A stretch of 64,000 bases of DNA from Aurelia coerulea (lineage: Eukaryota; Cnidaria; Scyphozoa; Semaeostomeae; Ulmaridae), in NCBI GenBank assembly GCA_039566865.1, contig CM076947.1, positions 23,065,501 to 23,129,500 of the forward strand, written 5' to 3'. Each line of letters opens with the position of its first letter. The stretch's first letter is position 1. Both the position numbers and the translations under genes were made by a program. The notes under the pieces were generated by a model. That model searched no databases and was not told the DNA's origin. It saw only the letters and a program-made list of their open reading frames with translations. Below are positions 24,501 to 37,000 of the stretch, piece by piece.

Positions 24501-27500
24501 TGATCTGATTCCATATCGACTCATATCAATTAGTGTGTCGACTACATACCTTATCACTCGCTAAACAGCCCCTTGCACCATGTCAAAAAACAAGGAAATT
24601 TGCACAAGGATATTTGCACAAGGATATTTGCACAAGGAAATCTAAAAATCAGGTTAAGCAATAGATGAAAAAACGCTCGGACTTACCTGATGCAAAGTCT
24701 AAAGAAATCATCGATTGTGTCAGGATGCTGAACAAGGCCATCTTTTACAGACAGAAGTGTGAATGTTGGACCAGAAAAAGCCTGAAATAGAACCACAGAA
24801 TCAGCACAACGTGGTACTAGGAATAAGGCAGTTTGAACGCGACGATAAAGATGCATCAACACAGTTTGATATGCTTGGAAAAAGCCGGTCGTATTTTTGG
24901 CTATTTGGTGAGAATTTCAATTTCTTTCTAAACTCGAAATTAGGCTTTTATGGCTGTGATGTGATAATCTTTTCAAAGGAACTGGGAATATTCTATCAGT
25001 AGCAAATCAAAGTTTGTTCATTTCTCAAACACTGAAACCTTCTTTGATTCTAAAGCGAGGAATTAACGGTGCAACGATAACTTGTATTTTCAATTTATTC
25101 AGCATAATAACAAAATTAAGACAATTCCATGTTAAAACCAAGACAAATCCAGCTCATTTTAATAATAGAGCATTTAGCTATTCTACAAGAGAGCCTGTAT
25201 CGAGCGTTATTCTTATACATTTTTATACGCGAGGTTCGATCGAGTGGCGTTAGAGCTTCTATCACTATTGTGCACATTCGAAAATTCTACAAAATGTAAC
25301 AAAATATCATTCTATTCTGATTCTTTTCAGAATAGCTAAACTGTCTATACCATGTTGACTAGGCCATGAGTATAATTTTATTAACGCTTTGAAGCAAGCT
25401 GTGCTTCATCATCAGAATATACAAATTACGAAACACGAGGCAAAATCTATATTCACACAAAAATGTATGTTTACAGCTCCTACGTTAAACACATTACTGA
25501 ATAACAGAGCAAGCCAAAGGAAACTTCTTTGATTCTAAACCAATCCGACCTCACCAGGCTGCAAGAATAACGTTTTAAAATACGTACCTTAAGCATTTCG
25601 ATAAGCCCTTGAGCACAATTTGGTTGATGTCCATATTCATCAACTAAAACACTTCCAAGGTACAGGAAACATGAATGCTGATGTTGGTAATATATTGTTA
25701 TCATCTGTTAAAAAAAGGGAGAAGTTATACTCGGTGCTAACAAGGACAGATAATGTTACAATAGAACTCGCTACTTTTCATTGACACCTAGATACAAAGC
25801 AATTTGTGATTGCAGACAAAGGGATTCCATGCTCAGTTGGTCAAGACATAAACAAAAACAAAGCAAGCTGATTAGCACATATGGAAAGAAGCCAATTGGG
25901 AAGGGATTCAATTCTCGGACTTTTCAGGTGTAATTAAAACACTTACTGCTCAGCTTCTGTAAGAAATAAATAAAATGCCCGAGGCAGAAGTTTAGATATA
26001 TCCTTCTTCTTTCGATTTGTGCTAATATTTGCTCTTAAAAACCATTTCTGGAATGCACAACGAGCGCGCTAGCGACTACTACCTACTGATTAATTTCAAG
26101 TAGTATTTTTCCTGTTTTTCTTTTTGCGTATTGTCCTGTAGTGTTTATTGTTTTTGTTATATGTAGATCATGGGGTAGTCACGTCATTTTGCTCCTCATG
26201 TTATCGTCCCTGTAGTGTTGTATAGTTGTATCGTATCAATGTGTAGAGTAAGTAGTAACATGCATTGTAAGAATTTTATCTGGATATAAATAAAAAAAGC
26301 AGCCTATATTGCTTGGAAATTGTACTAGTACTAAAACGTTTCTGTTATGCCGATTTTGGGGAAACTGAGAGAACGAGGAGACAATGGCACCTGGGGTAAA
26401 ACAAACAAACAGCCTCTTCAAAAAATCACAGGCTAAAGGCTCAAGTAAGGAGACAAATTCAAGTTGTATTAATCGCAATAAGAACTCTATCTGTGAGTAG
26501 CTAAAGATTTACCTGTTCGACAAATGGTTGTAAAAGATTTCTAAATCCACTACCAACACATCTGATTGCGAAACGAAGGCATCTAAAATAAATAAATGAT
26601 AGAAACTATTCTGTTTGCTGAGCTTAGTATTAGATAATTAAATTCCTTCTTAAAGCAGGAATAAGTACGAAATATAGTCATTTGAGATCAGAAGTTATTT
26701 CAAATCCACAAATAAAAAGCAGATATAAGTTCTATATTCAGTAAATAAATGGTACGGTAAATGCACAAATTATTCTAGCAAAAATTCTGTTGAGTTTTCA
26801 GATAACTGGTCGATATGGTTCAAATCTTTAAAAAAGGCGATGTAAAATTCCGCTTTCAAATCAATGGTATGATTATTTTTAAAATGACACCGTTTATTAT
26901 ATTTGAGGCTGTCAAGTCATCAAATTTTCAAATCGTAAACCAGAAGAGCCATTTTGAAAATAACATAGATACAGTAAAAACCCAAACATAAGAACCTTCA
27001 TCTATTAAGAGCAACCAGCCTGAAATAATATATTTATTACCGAGTAAATAAGAACCATTTCAGCCTGGTATCTTAACTAGGTTCTTAATAAAGGGTTTCA
27101 TTCATTCATTCATTCATTCATTCATTCATTCATTCATTCATTCATTCATTCATAAATGCAACTCGTTTGCCAATCAGCCTCGTTCGTGGACTCCAAAAAT
27201 ATTGCATAAAGAATTGTCATAAGCAGGGGTAAACTGGGTACCTTAGGGTGAAATGGGTAGGGCTAAGAATATAAATAAATTTGGCTAACTGTACCCTAAG
27301 TTAAGAACCTACACCCTGATTACTGGATTTACATCATTGCAAAAATAGGCTGAGTTCAAAATCTTAGGTTCTTATGTGCAAATTTTTACTGTTCACAAAT
27401 TTCCATGGCAGGATTACAGCACAGTACCCTTACTTCCTTTCAAGTCGTTCAGTTCAAAGAAAAAGGAAGAGGTAAAAGAATTTAGCACATTTTTTAAAAG

Positions 27501-28012
27501 ATTTAAACCCTCAGGGGAATGAGATAATTAAAGAAAAACAAGAAAATTACCTGCACGTTCTCTCCATAACTCGTTCATCATGTTTGAATTTGGATGCAAC
27601 ATTTGACAAAAGCGGCCAAAGCTAATTGATGAAAATAGTTAGAAATGTAATCAAATTGCTAGTATTATAGAATGAAATATCCAACTTTTTATTCAAAAGG
27701 CCATTTCAAGAGAGTCTGATATTTTCATGATAATTTCTTTCAACTGAGGTTAAACAGGCATCTTCGGTTAATGCCTTCAACAGCCATATCTAGCCTAGAC
27801 AGGTGTGTAGATAATACATTTCAGATACCTTGTAAATTGATTTTAATACTGTCTTCCAATAGATTAATTAGACTTTTGACATATAGTAATTAGGTTTTTC
27901 TTTCCTTTGTATTACATTACTATTGTTGTATTATTGTATCGTAGATGAAGGGCCCGTTGAAAGTCAGCACTTGCTGAAGGGTTACGCTCCCTAAATCTAT
28001 GAAATCAAATCA

Positions 28013-28047
<35 letters not shown>

Positions 28048-31000
28048 TCAGCGGTTCTGTTGCCGGGTTTGCCAAAACATCCCATGTCGTAAATTTCTTT
28101 TTGTTGTAAATTCTACTTCACCTTATCAGGCGTTTCTTATAAAATATACCTACATCAATGCGCAAGAAATATCAATCAATACGTGACCAATCAATCAATC
28201 AATCAATCAACCAACCAACCAATCAATCAATCAATCGTATCAATGCACGAGATTCGTCAACTCAGGAGCTGTATCACCAAGGTTAGCCTACGCGTAGACC
28301 CATTATCCCAAAGGAGGAAAGGGTCTACCAAACAAAGAGCAAAGGCTTGCTACGGCCGCCCAATTAATCATTCTAATCCCCTTTTCATATGATTTCTGAA
28401 ACGCGTTGAAACCATAGAAATAGATATATTTCTATGGTTGAAACAAAGGTTGCATAAATTAAGTTTCCAGAAATCCAGAAACCTCAGTAGCAAGCTTTTA
28501 CTCTTTGTTTCGTAGACCCTTTCCTCCTTTGGGATAATGGGTCCGAATGGGTCTACGCGTAGACTACACCAAGGCACGACCTGTAAGTTACGTAAACAAT
28601 AATCATTTACCTCTTCTATCACCGACTGGCATGGATGTTCTTTTCCAGCAGGGATTTCAGCGTTCGTATTTCTGAAAGGTAAAAACAGAGTTTTTGTAAC
28701 GCACCATACATGCGTGACAGAGTGAAAGCAACATGCGAGAAACAATTCTAAGTACCGGGAGAGTCAATAAAAAAGGCCAGACGTTTGAAAAAATGCTGCT
28801 CCCTGAATATCAAAGCAATAACATTGAAAACTGTCTTGTTTTATTCCCGATATGTCCAATTAGGTTCAGTAATTTACTCGGCCTTAATGGGCAATTCGTT
28901 CCCGTCGATATGGGAAATTTTTTCTGCACAAAGCCCCTTTCGAAAACTTGCAAAAACGAGTGAAAACATCGAGCAACATTTCCCTTTGTTTTCCTTCCTA
29001 GCAATTATGACACTTGAACGCATTCATGTATTTTGTCCTCTTGGGAGAATGGAATGTAGTAGTAGTAGTAGTAGGGCTGATATTTCTAGCTATTTAAAGC
29101 TAATTTAGGCCCACTATGCATGCCGCATCCAGGCATGGGACCCCTAGTTTAACGTCCCTTCCGAAGGACGGCGCGAGGTGAGTTGCGAGGTCAGGCCTCA
29201 GAGGTCACCCATCCGGAGTTTGACCTCACTCGACCAAGCTTAACTTCAGTCACCTGACGGAAACTGTTTAAGCCACTCGGCCACTCACCCGCGGAATCCC
29301 CTTGAATAAGTTATTCATACTACGGTGGAAGACTTTTTCGTTCCCCCAAGAGTGCTAAAGCGTGCTCAAGTCATTGCTGCAAGGTAAACATATTCGGCAA
29401 ACTTGCTCACGATTTTAGCACGATTCTTAAGGTTTTTCGAAGGGATATTTTTTAGAAAATCCCTTGTAAAATCTGAATGGGGTGACCGATTTCAGCCAGG
29501 AAAAATTCTGAAAAAATAATTGAACATGTTAGCTATTCAATTAGATATTGCAAAATATCATTGCTTATATATTTAGGGAGCAGTAGCCTCTCAAAGGCCG
29601 GGCCTTTTTTTACTCACCCGGTTGGTAGGAAAATATTCTCGAGAAAACCAAATCTCGTGTTACAAACGTTTAACGTAACCTTAAAACTAACGAGCTTATG
29701 TCAATTCCTTTGGCATCTGTGGCTCATTTGCTTTAACCTTAAGCTTTACCAAATCATAAAATATTTTGTTTATATCTCCTTTTAAACGTCAAAAGAGATA
29801 CAACGTCAAAAGCTACGCGAGCACAGGTATTTAATAACCGCGCCTGGTATTTGATGGCCTTGGAACGTGTATCGACATTACGTAGCGATAGAAACAATGG
29901 CATGTGTATGTAGTTTTTTCCTTGTCCTGTTTGAGGTAATTACACAGGCGTGCATAAACATGGGAACATGGGAACAAAGTTCCCAGGCAGCTTTAAAACC
30001 AATGTTGCGCCGGCAGCTTTTTCAATAGTTCTTTATGAAATGTAATTGCAGTAAGATAATGAATAACAACAAACAAATGGTGACACATTGCTTTTTCAAT
30101 CCTCGCTGCACGTGCTCCAACCAATTTTCGACTTACCTTCCCACATGACATGCAGTTCTTTAGTGACGTGAACCCTTCAAAGCTGAGATTCTTCTACGGT
30201 CATTCTGGATTGTTTCGTTGCTCCATGTGTACAAAGTTACTGTTTGATACCTGCATTCGTACTGGTTCAGGTAATAGGCTTCTCTACCCTAGCTGTATAA
30301 AATTGATATGCAGGCAGGATTTCAGATAATTTCTACTGCTCCCAGGCAGGTTTGAACATTATGCAAGCCTGTAATTACACTTATTTAATTCATTTCAATG
30401 GCCTTACCTAAATATAGCTGACAATCGATCTATTGGTATGGTAGGATCTGCAGAACCACGTGCTTTCTTGTCCACTTGCTGTTGCCCTTGCAAAATCTGA
30501 AAATAAAACAAGCTTTAACATCCGTTGTTAAGAAAGATCAAATAATGATGGGATTGAAATCCTTGCCGATTTTCCCTCCATTTTGAGCTACGAACTATAC
30601 TGCAACATCATCTACCTAAAAGACCCTGTGTTCTCATTAGCCTTTGCAGTCTCACAGTGATTGTCATACTGAAAAAAATGATTTTGGCCTTGCAATTGTG
30701 AGCTCGTATTACTTTTAATCTTCAAAGGAACGTTGTTATGCCATCTCATTTTAAAGGCATTGAGTCATGGTAAATAGACCCCGTACACCCAATTTGCAAA
30801 AAATTGCTGAGTCATGATGATAGCTTACGCCAATCTGAAAGGCTGTTATTCAAACTGCACACATGATATTTTAACCTCGCAATGGGTTAAGAGTAGCTGA
30901 CATAGCCTTGTACTTCTGAAGTTGACGTCTGATCACATGAAAACAGACTGATCACATGAAGGCAGACAGACCTCAAGCGGAGAATTGCTATTTACCATGA

Positions 31001-34000
31001 CTCAATGCCTTTAAACTATTTTTACCTAATTGCAGTTTTTGTATTGAAGACGTGATTTGAACAATGTATGTCATAAAAGTTGCTTTGGATCTCATTTCCA
31101 CCCCCCCCCCCCCCGGTCCACAGAACTGGACAAAATCGCGACTGGAGTTGTGTTAAATCTTAGTTCAGTCGAATTTGATCTGCTAGAATCTAGCGAGGTC
31201 GTACAATAACATGAAAGAGAGTCCACATACACAAACCATCAAGACCTCAAGTTGGCCATAAACAACGTATTTTGAACACACAATGATAGGAACATAAATA
31301 GCTTTGCTGTTCTTTCAACAATTTTCAGGAATGAGTATTACCGTAAAAGCTCTATTAAGCCCCTCTCTATTAAGCCCTCCCCCCACTTATATCAAATTGC
31401 AGAGGCTACCAAAGATTCTCCATTTATTGAGCTAAATAAGTTTGCATGTTAAATTCGATGTGTTTTGAGATAAAACTGTGTCGAATTCATCTAATTAACT
31501 AGTAAAACTTTATGTTTAAACTGCTAAATATTGTGCAAAAAGGACTAAAAAGTGTCCAAACTTAAATAAGCTCCCGGGGGCTTAATAGAACTTCTACGGT
31601 ATTTGAAAATAGATACCTTGTTGAGTTTTGTAACTTGTGGCATGCAAACTTGCGTAAGACCATTCTTAATTTTGTCATATGGAAGACAGGACAGGACATG
31701 AGCAGCACCTACGAAATTAAAAAAATGAATGCATCATTCCATTTGCAAGCTAACTATATTTAGAATATGCACGAAGGACTCTTCTCATACATCGTGTATC
31801 TTGGCAGTAACTTAAAAAAAGTTACCTGAGATGTATAGCGAGTACATTAGGTAAAAAGAAACACTAATTGTACCGGGTGAACTAGAAATAAGTTCCCACT
31901 TGAGAAAATTCATGGCATCAAGAGTACTGGATGGATTGGAATGAATCAATACTTGATTGACAGCCAAAAGATCGAAGTATTTTTGTGATTTTTCTCGCCT
32001 TCTTACGACCACTGGAAAAATTGGTAAATTCAAGTTTACAAAAACAGGGTGGTTGCAAAATTACTGAAAAAGGCCAAAAATACTTGATCAAAGCATAAAG
32101 GACTCCTCGCTCAGAGCAACAACAGGGAGAATGCAGTTCTCATGGATGAGAGATATCGTCTGCATATTTATTGTTATGGGATTGAAATCTTTAGTTTCAG
32201 TTTGAGAATCTGTCTTATAACTCTTGAGAGAGGTGAAAATAGTCCAGAAATACCAAAAAACAAATTTTGAAAAATGAAACGCCAGTGCGTATTGTTCTGT
32301 GTGAGGAGAGTCCTAACGATTTGATCAAGTGTTCTACGCCCCTTTCAGTAATTTTGCAACCATGAAATTTTTGTTAAGCTGAATTTACCTGTATTTACAG
32401 TGCATGCAAGAAGATGAGAAAAATCACAAAAATACTTCGATCTTTTGGCTTTTAACTAGAATCTGAATCATTCAAATCCATGAAGATTTACTTGTGGTGC
32501 ATGAATTTTTTGTAAAGTTGAATTTACCTGTATACTTTCGAAAAAGTAGCACGAAAGGGCATTTACATTGTCTGAAAATATCTTGGGAAACACATTTCAT
32601 ATCATATCACAATTGTTGCAGAAACTTTTTTAGCAACTGGCAAATTTCATCTCAGCATTCGCAAAAATTGAAAGGAACGAAAATCGCGAAAATTGATCTT
32701 TTAAGTCACAATATAGTCCCGGTATATGATATGTTGAATCAATTTGTTGACAATTTTCAGCGCTCTTATTAATCATAAGTCTGGCTATATAATTATGTAG
32801 GAAGAGAATTTGCCATAAAAAGAAACTAAATACAGCTGTCCACGAAAAAGTATTTTGGCTACAAGGTCCTCATTTTCCCTCCACTTTTAGAGAATAAATC
32901 ATCTTTTAAATGAACTTGGTCCCCTGTGATAATCGAGATCAAAGCGACTTCAGAAATAATTTGTTTCATTTTTTGACGCGGTATGAAATTATTGCAATCT
33001 TACCTCGCAACAGGCTGTCCGACTTTTCTGGTGGCAGCGCAAGAGAATCAATCGCATTCACAACCTGTAATGTTGGAATCAATCAATCAATCAATCAATC
33101 AATCGTTCATTTACTGTTTTATGATACCTCTAGAAGTCGTACCAAAATACTAAATCTATCTTCGGAATGTACGAGGTCTCTTCTTTATGCAACTTTTGTC
33201 TGATACAAATTAAATCTCCATATGTTTTGGGATTGCTGCGATATAAATGGATTCCCAACAAGTATTTTCGTTGATCTTTCACCCAAAGACCAGCCTGTAT
33301 TTAGATAGAATCTTTCCTTTTGAATTTAGCTAATTACAAAGGAATTTCTCCTTTAAAAAATGCGATATTTGAAGCACAAACCGTGGATTTGTTTACGTAT
33401 TTCTTATCCAGCCCCTTTAAGTTGCTCCGTGACACACATTTTATTGCTTTACAATGAATCCAAAACTTTGATAGGAATTCTTACCTGTAAGATCACAGGG
33501 AAACGGTCGGTTAATTTAGTTTTGCACTCAACACAAAGATATTCAAATGCAACTGCAGAAGGTGTAACAAGTTCTTTGTCTTGTAAACCATTGAGAATGA
33601 ATTGGAATACACCATCTATGATAAATGATAATAGGAAAATGAGTGTTAGTTATGAATACGCTGACACTAGCAGCAAGATATGCAATGGGTGTTCCATAAG
33701 TAAGTATACAGATTTGTTTGGGGCCAGTGATGTGAAGTTAGCTTTAATCGATGGTTAATGAATTTCCAAATGTTCCTCCATAGTTAAGGGGAATCGACAT
33801 AGTTAAAACCTGGCCCGGGCCAAGTTAAAAATATAATCTATTGTATTCAACAACTTTGACCCCTGCCGTTTCATTGTGTGGCGAAGGGAACAAAGGGGGG
33901 TTTGTGGGCGTTTCTTCAGCCTATTTATAGCAGCTTGTCGATATAGCTATGTCTATTCCCTTTAACTTGAATATAAATACCTCGTTTGTTGATATTGGTA

Positions 34001-37000
34001 CTTTGAGTGTTGAAATAATAATGTTGAAACTCCAAATTTGCAGTCATCTCCAAATCAAAGCTTGAAAGTTTTGGTCTAAGCAAATTGTTGAAGCACAGCA
34101 AGTAAATCAACAATATCATTGACAAAATGTGAAAAAACTTAGATCATTCTGTTGGCTAGAAGTCATCCATTGTGCCATTTTGTCATTTCTTAATAATAAA
34201 TTTTGATGAGCGTCAGGAGCTTGCTTAAGCCAAAAGGCCAACGCTATGGTTTGGACGTGGAGGAAAGTTCGAGCTTTCAAGATTGATATTTTAGCTCTCA
34301 AAGCACCAATATCACTAAATGAGGTATCTATTTTCAAGTTAACTATTGAGGAATAATTTGAAATTGGTTGGCGGCCATTTATTAAAGCTAAACGTACATC
34401 GCTGGACCCACCCAAATCTGTGTACTTTTTAATCTATGTTCAAGTTAACTAGGAGGAAAATTTTGAAATTGGTTAGCCATTGATTAAAGCTAAACTTACA
34501 TCACTGGAGCCAACCAAATCTCTACACTTTTTAATCTATTTTCAAGTTAACTATTGAGGAAAATTTTGAAATTGGTTAGCCATTAATTACAGCTAGATTC
34601 TCATCACTGGACCTGACTCAATCTGTATACTTTTTCTGGGACACTCGGTAGGAAGTCGTGTTTATATGGGATTGTAACGATATTACTTATAAATTTTCAG
34701 ATTCAGTCCTAAAAGTTTCTTTATTTAGCGGAACCAAAGTCTCACTATGCAATTCGATTTTAATCGGTTTGACTCTTGACACAATGCAATTCTTTCAAAT
34801 TGATAATCTTGCAAAATTAAAGGAGGAACAAGAATGGTGATACATAATTTTCGGTGAGCCAGCCAGCATACCATGATAATACAATAGAAGATCTTCTTTA
34901 AGTAAACGTTGCAAGACTTCTGAAACTTACCAATGTGACCTGTGTTGACATCCAGCCAAGGGGTAAGCTCCGCGAGCAAATGAACAGCTGTAAACTTCAA
35001 AGCAATGTGTGCATTTTGTGGAAGATTGACAATTAATTTGACTGCCTCGCCAACGTTTTGCTCCTCTCTGAAAAAAAAGTCATTTTAACGAGTACTCTGA
35101 AAATGTTTGAAAATGATCAGAAATCTCGATCCAATTTTGTCTATGGTCTGTCAAAAATTACATTTCACGTGCAAATAACCGCGAATGTCAATGGTTGAAG
35201 CATTTTGCATGAGTAATTTTGCAGTATCGCAAATTTCACGTGAATTTAATTTGCGTCCACATGCAAACCAGAGCTTTGGCCTTTTGGCCTAAGCAAAGTG
35301 GCCTAAATGAATTTAATTTGAGACAGATTTTAATTCTTGGCTTAAAGGGGCTCAGTCGTCAAACAGTAAACAAATCCGTAAACTCGCACGTTTCAGGGAT
35401 TATCCATTGTTCATCCATTGTTCTCTGCAGTTTTTTTGGTGGCTTCACCCAAGCCACAAAAAAGTGACCGTTAAAAATCCACTTATATCCGAGCAATCGT
35501 AGAAGATATGAATGTTTGGTTTGTTCCTTAGTGAAGTAGAAGGATTAATGCCGAAACAGCAACTTTCATTTTGAAAAAAATACGAAAATCCTGTGTGATA
35601 TCACCTTTCAAAAACTGCAAAAATCATCGTTTTGTTTACATTTTGACGACGGAGCTCCTTTAAGAACAATGAAAAATAGACGAAACCTTCATGGGAATGC
35701 AAAACCAATAAAACTGCCATTAAAATAACCATTAATTGTCTCAATTAAAATAGCCATTAATTCTATGCTGGCATGGCCGATTTTAGCGAAATAAACTGCT
35801 TCATCTAAGTTAGACTTTCTGCTAGAAAAAGGTTCTTGTTTCATGTAAATTGGTCCATCATTTTAGTATGATTTTAGATACGAGTTTTGGCAAACGGCGA
35901 TACCTCATTTTTTGGGACATCTGGTAGTACAATTATTATTATTATTGATTTTAACCATTTTCATATTGAAAATATATGGTAGTCATTGCCAGAATAGGAT
36001 AACATTTGTGTTCATTTTCCATTAAAACAGTCCCTCAGGTATTGCTGTTTCTCAGTGTTTGATCTCTGTTGTGCTTTTTCTAAGATAGACTGTATTCTTC
36101 TACCACGTTTTACATTCTTGGTTTGATGAAAAGTTAGTTTCTTTATAATTTCATTGTTTGGGCGTCTGATAGTATGTGCTATCCATTTATGCTGCTGTTC
36201 TGTGTAGAATGATTCGATGGAGTCAGTTTGGGTAATAGAGAGCAGATCTCTGTCTCTTATGACATAGCGCCAGTCGACTGTCTCAGATTTTTCTGCTGAT
36301 GGATCAGGTGGGTTAACTCTTTTGTAACCATTCATGACCATTGAGCGAAGAAACATGACAATAGAGAGTCAAATCAATGCCCAGAATGCGAGATAGTTTG
36401 GTGTGGTAAAAATCTCGGCATTGACGAGGAACTGTTGAGAAGGACACCAAAAAGGCAGGGGTGATGAAATGTTATAGAGTTTACCTCTGTTTTACTTTGT
36501 TTGCAATCGACTGCATAATGAACATTCCAGCTTCTATCTTATTCCATCCTGCTCCTTGTGTACATGTATCTCTTAAGATCTAAGAATGAAAATATGAAAT
36601 TTTAACTCTGCCATCTCTAGACGACAACTATACCCAAAGCTCATCAATAGGAGATCATATATCTTTCGGAGTACACTATAAGTTTCTTGGTATCTTTCAT
36701 AGAATATATAGAATACTAATTGGCCACTGTTGGGATATTGCGTTATATCTGGTAATCTATATCTTTTTTCACATTCCAATAAAAATTTACAATACCGGGT
36801 GACCCAGAAAAAAATGATCCAACGCAATCTGTCATAGAAGAAAAAGTAAGTGGCAGATTGAAATATTTCAAACGTTGTTCTGTCTCTGAAAGACTAGCCT
36901 ACATTATGAGTATTTTTCGCAATTTTTTTGGGCCTGGGAAAGTTCCCGAATTAAGGATTTTGAGGAAAAGGGCAGGCTTGAAATGCTCAAAAAGTCATCA

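Larger units (their letters stand above)
26815..27513. mobile_element. TIR element, family C, with a nested family E MITE
   Basis: Left GTTCAAATCTTTAAAAAAGG, right TTAAAAGATTTAAACCC. It is split by 26970-27393 (CAGTAAAAACCCAAACATAA...TTATGTGCAAATTTTTACTG), which itself holds an (ATTC)n run. A family E element therefore jumped into a family C element. Confidence 0.7.

Noticed and set aside
28005..28236. Regular AATC repeats considered as a CRISPR-like array
   Set aside because: Four-base microsatellite without spacers in a eukaryotic intron.
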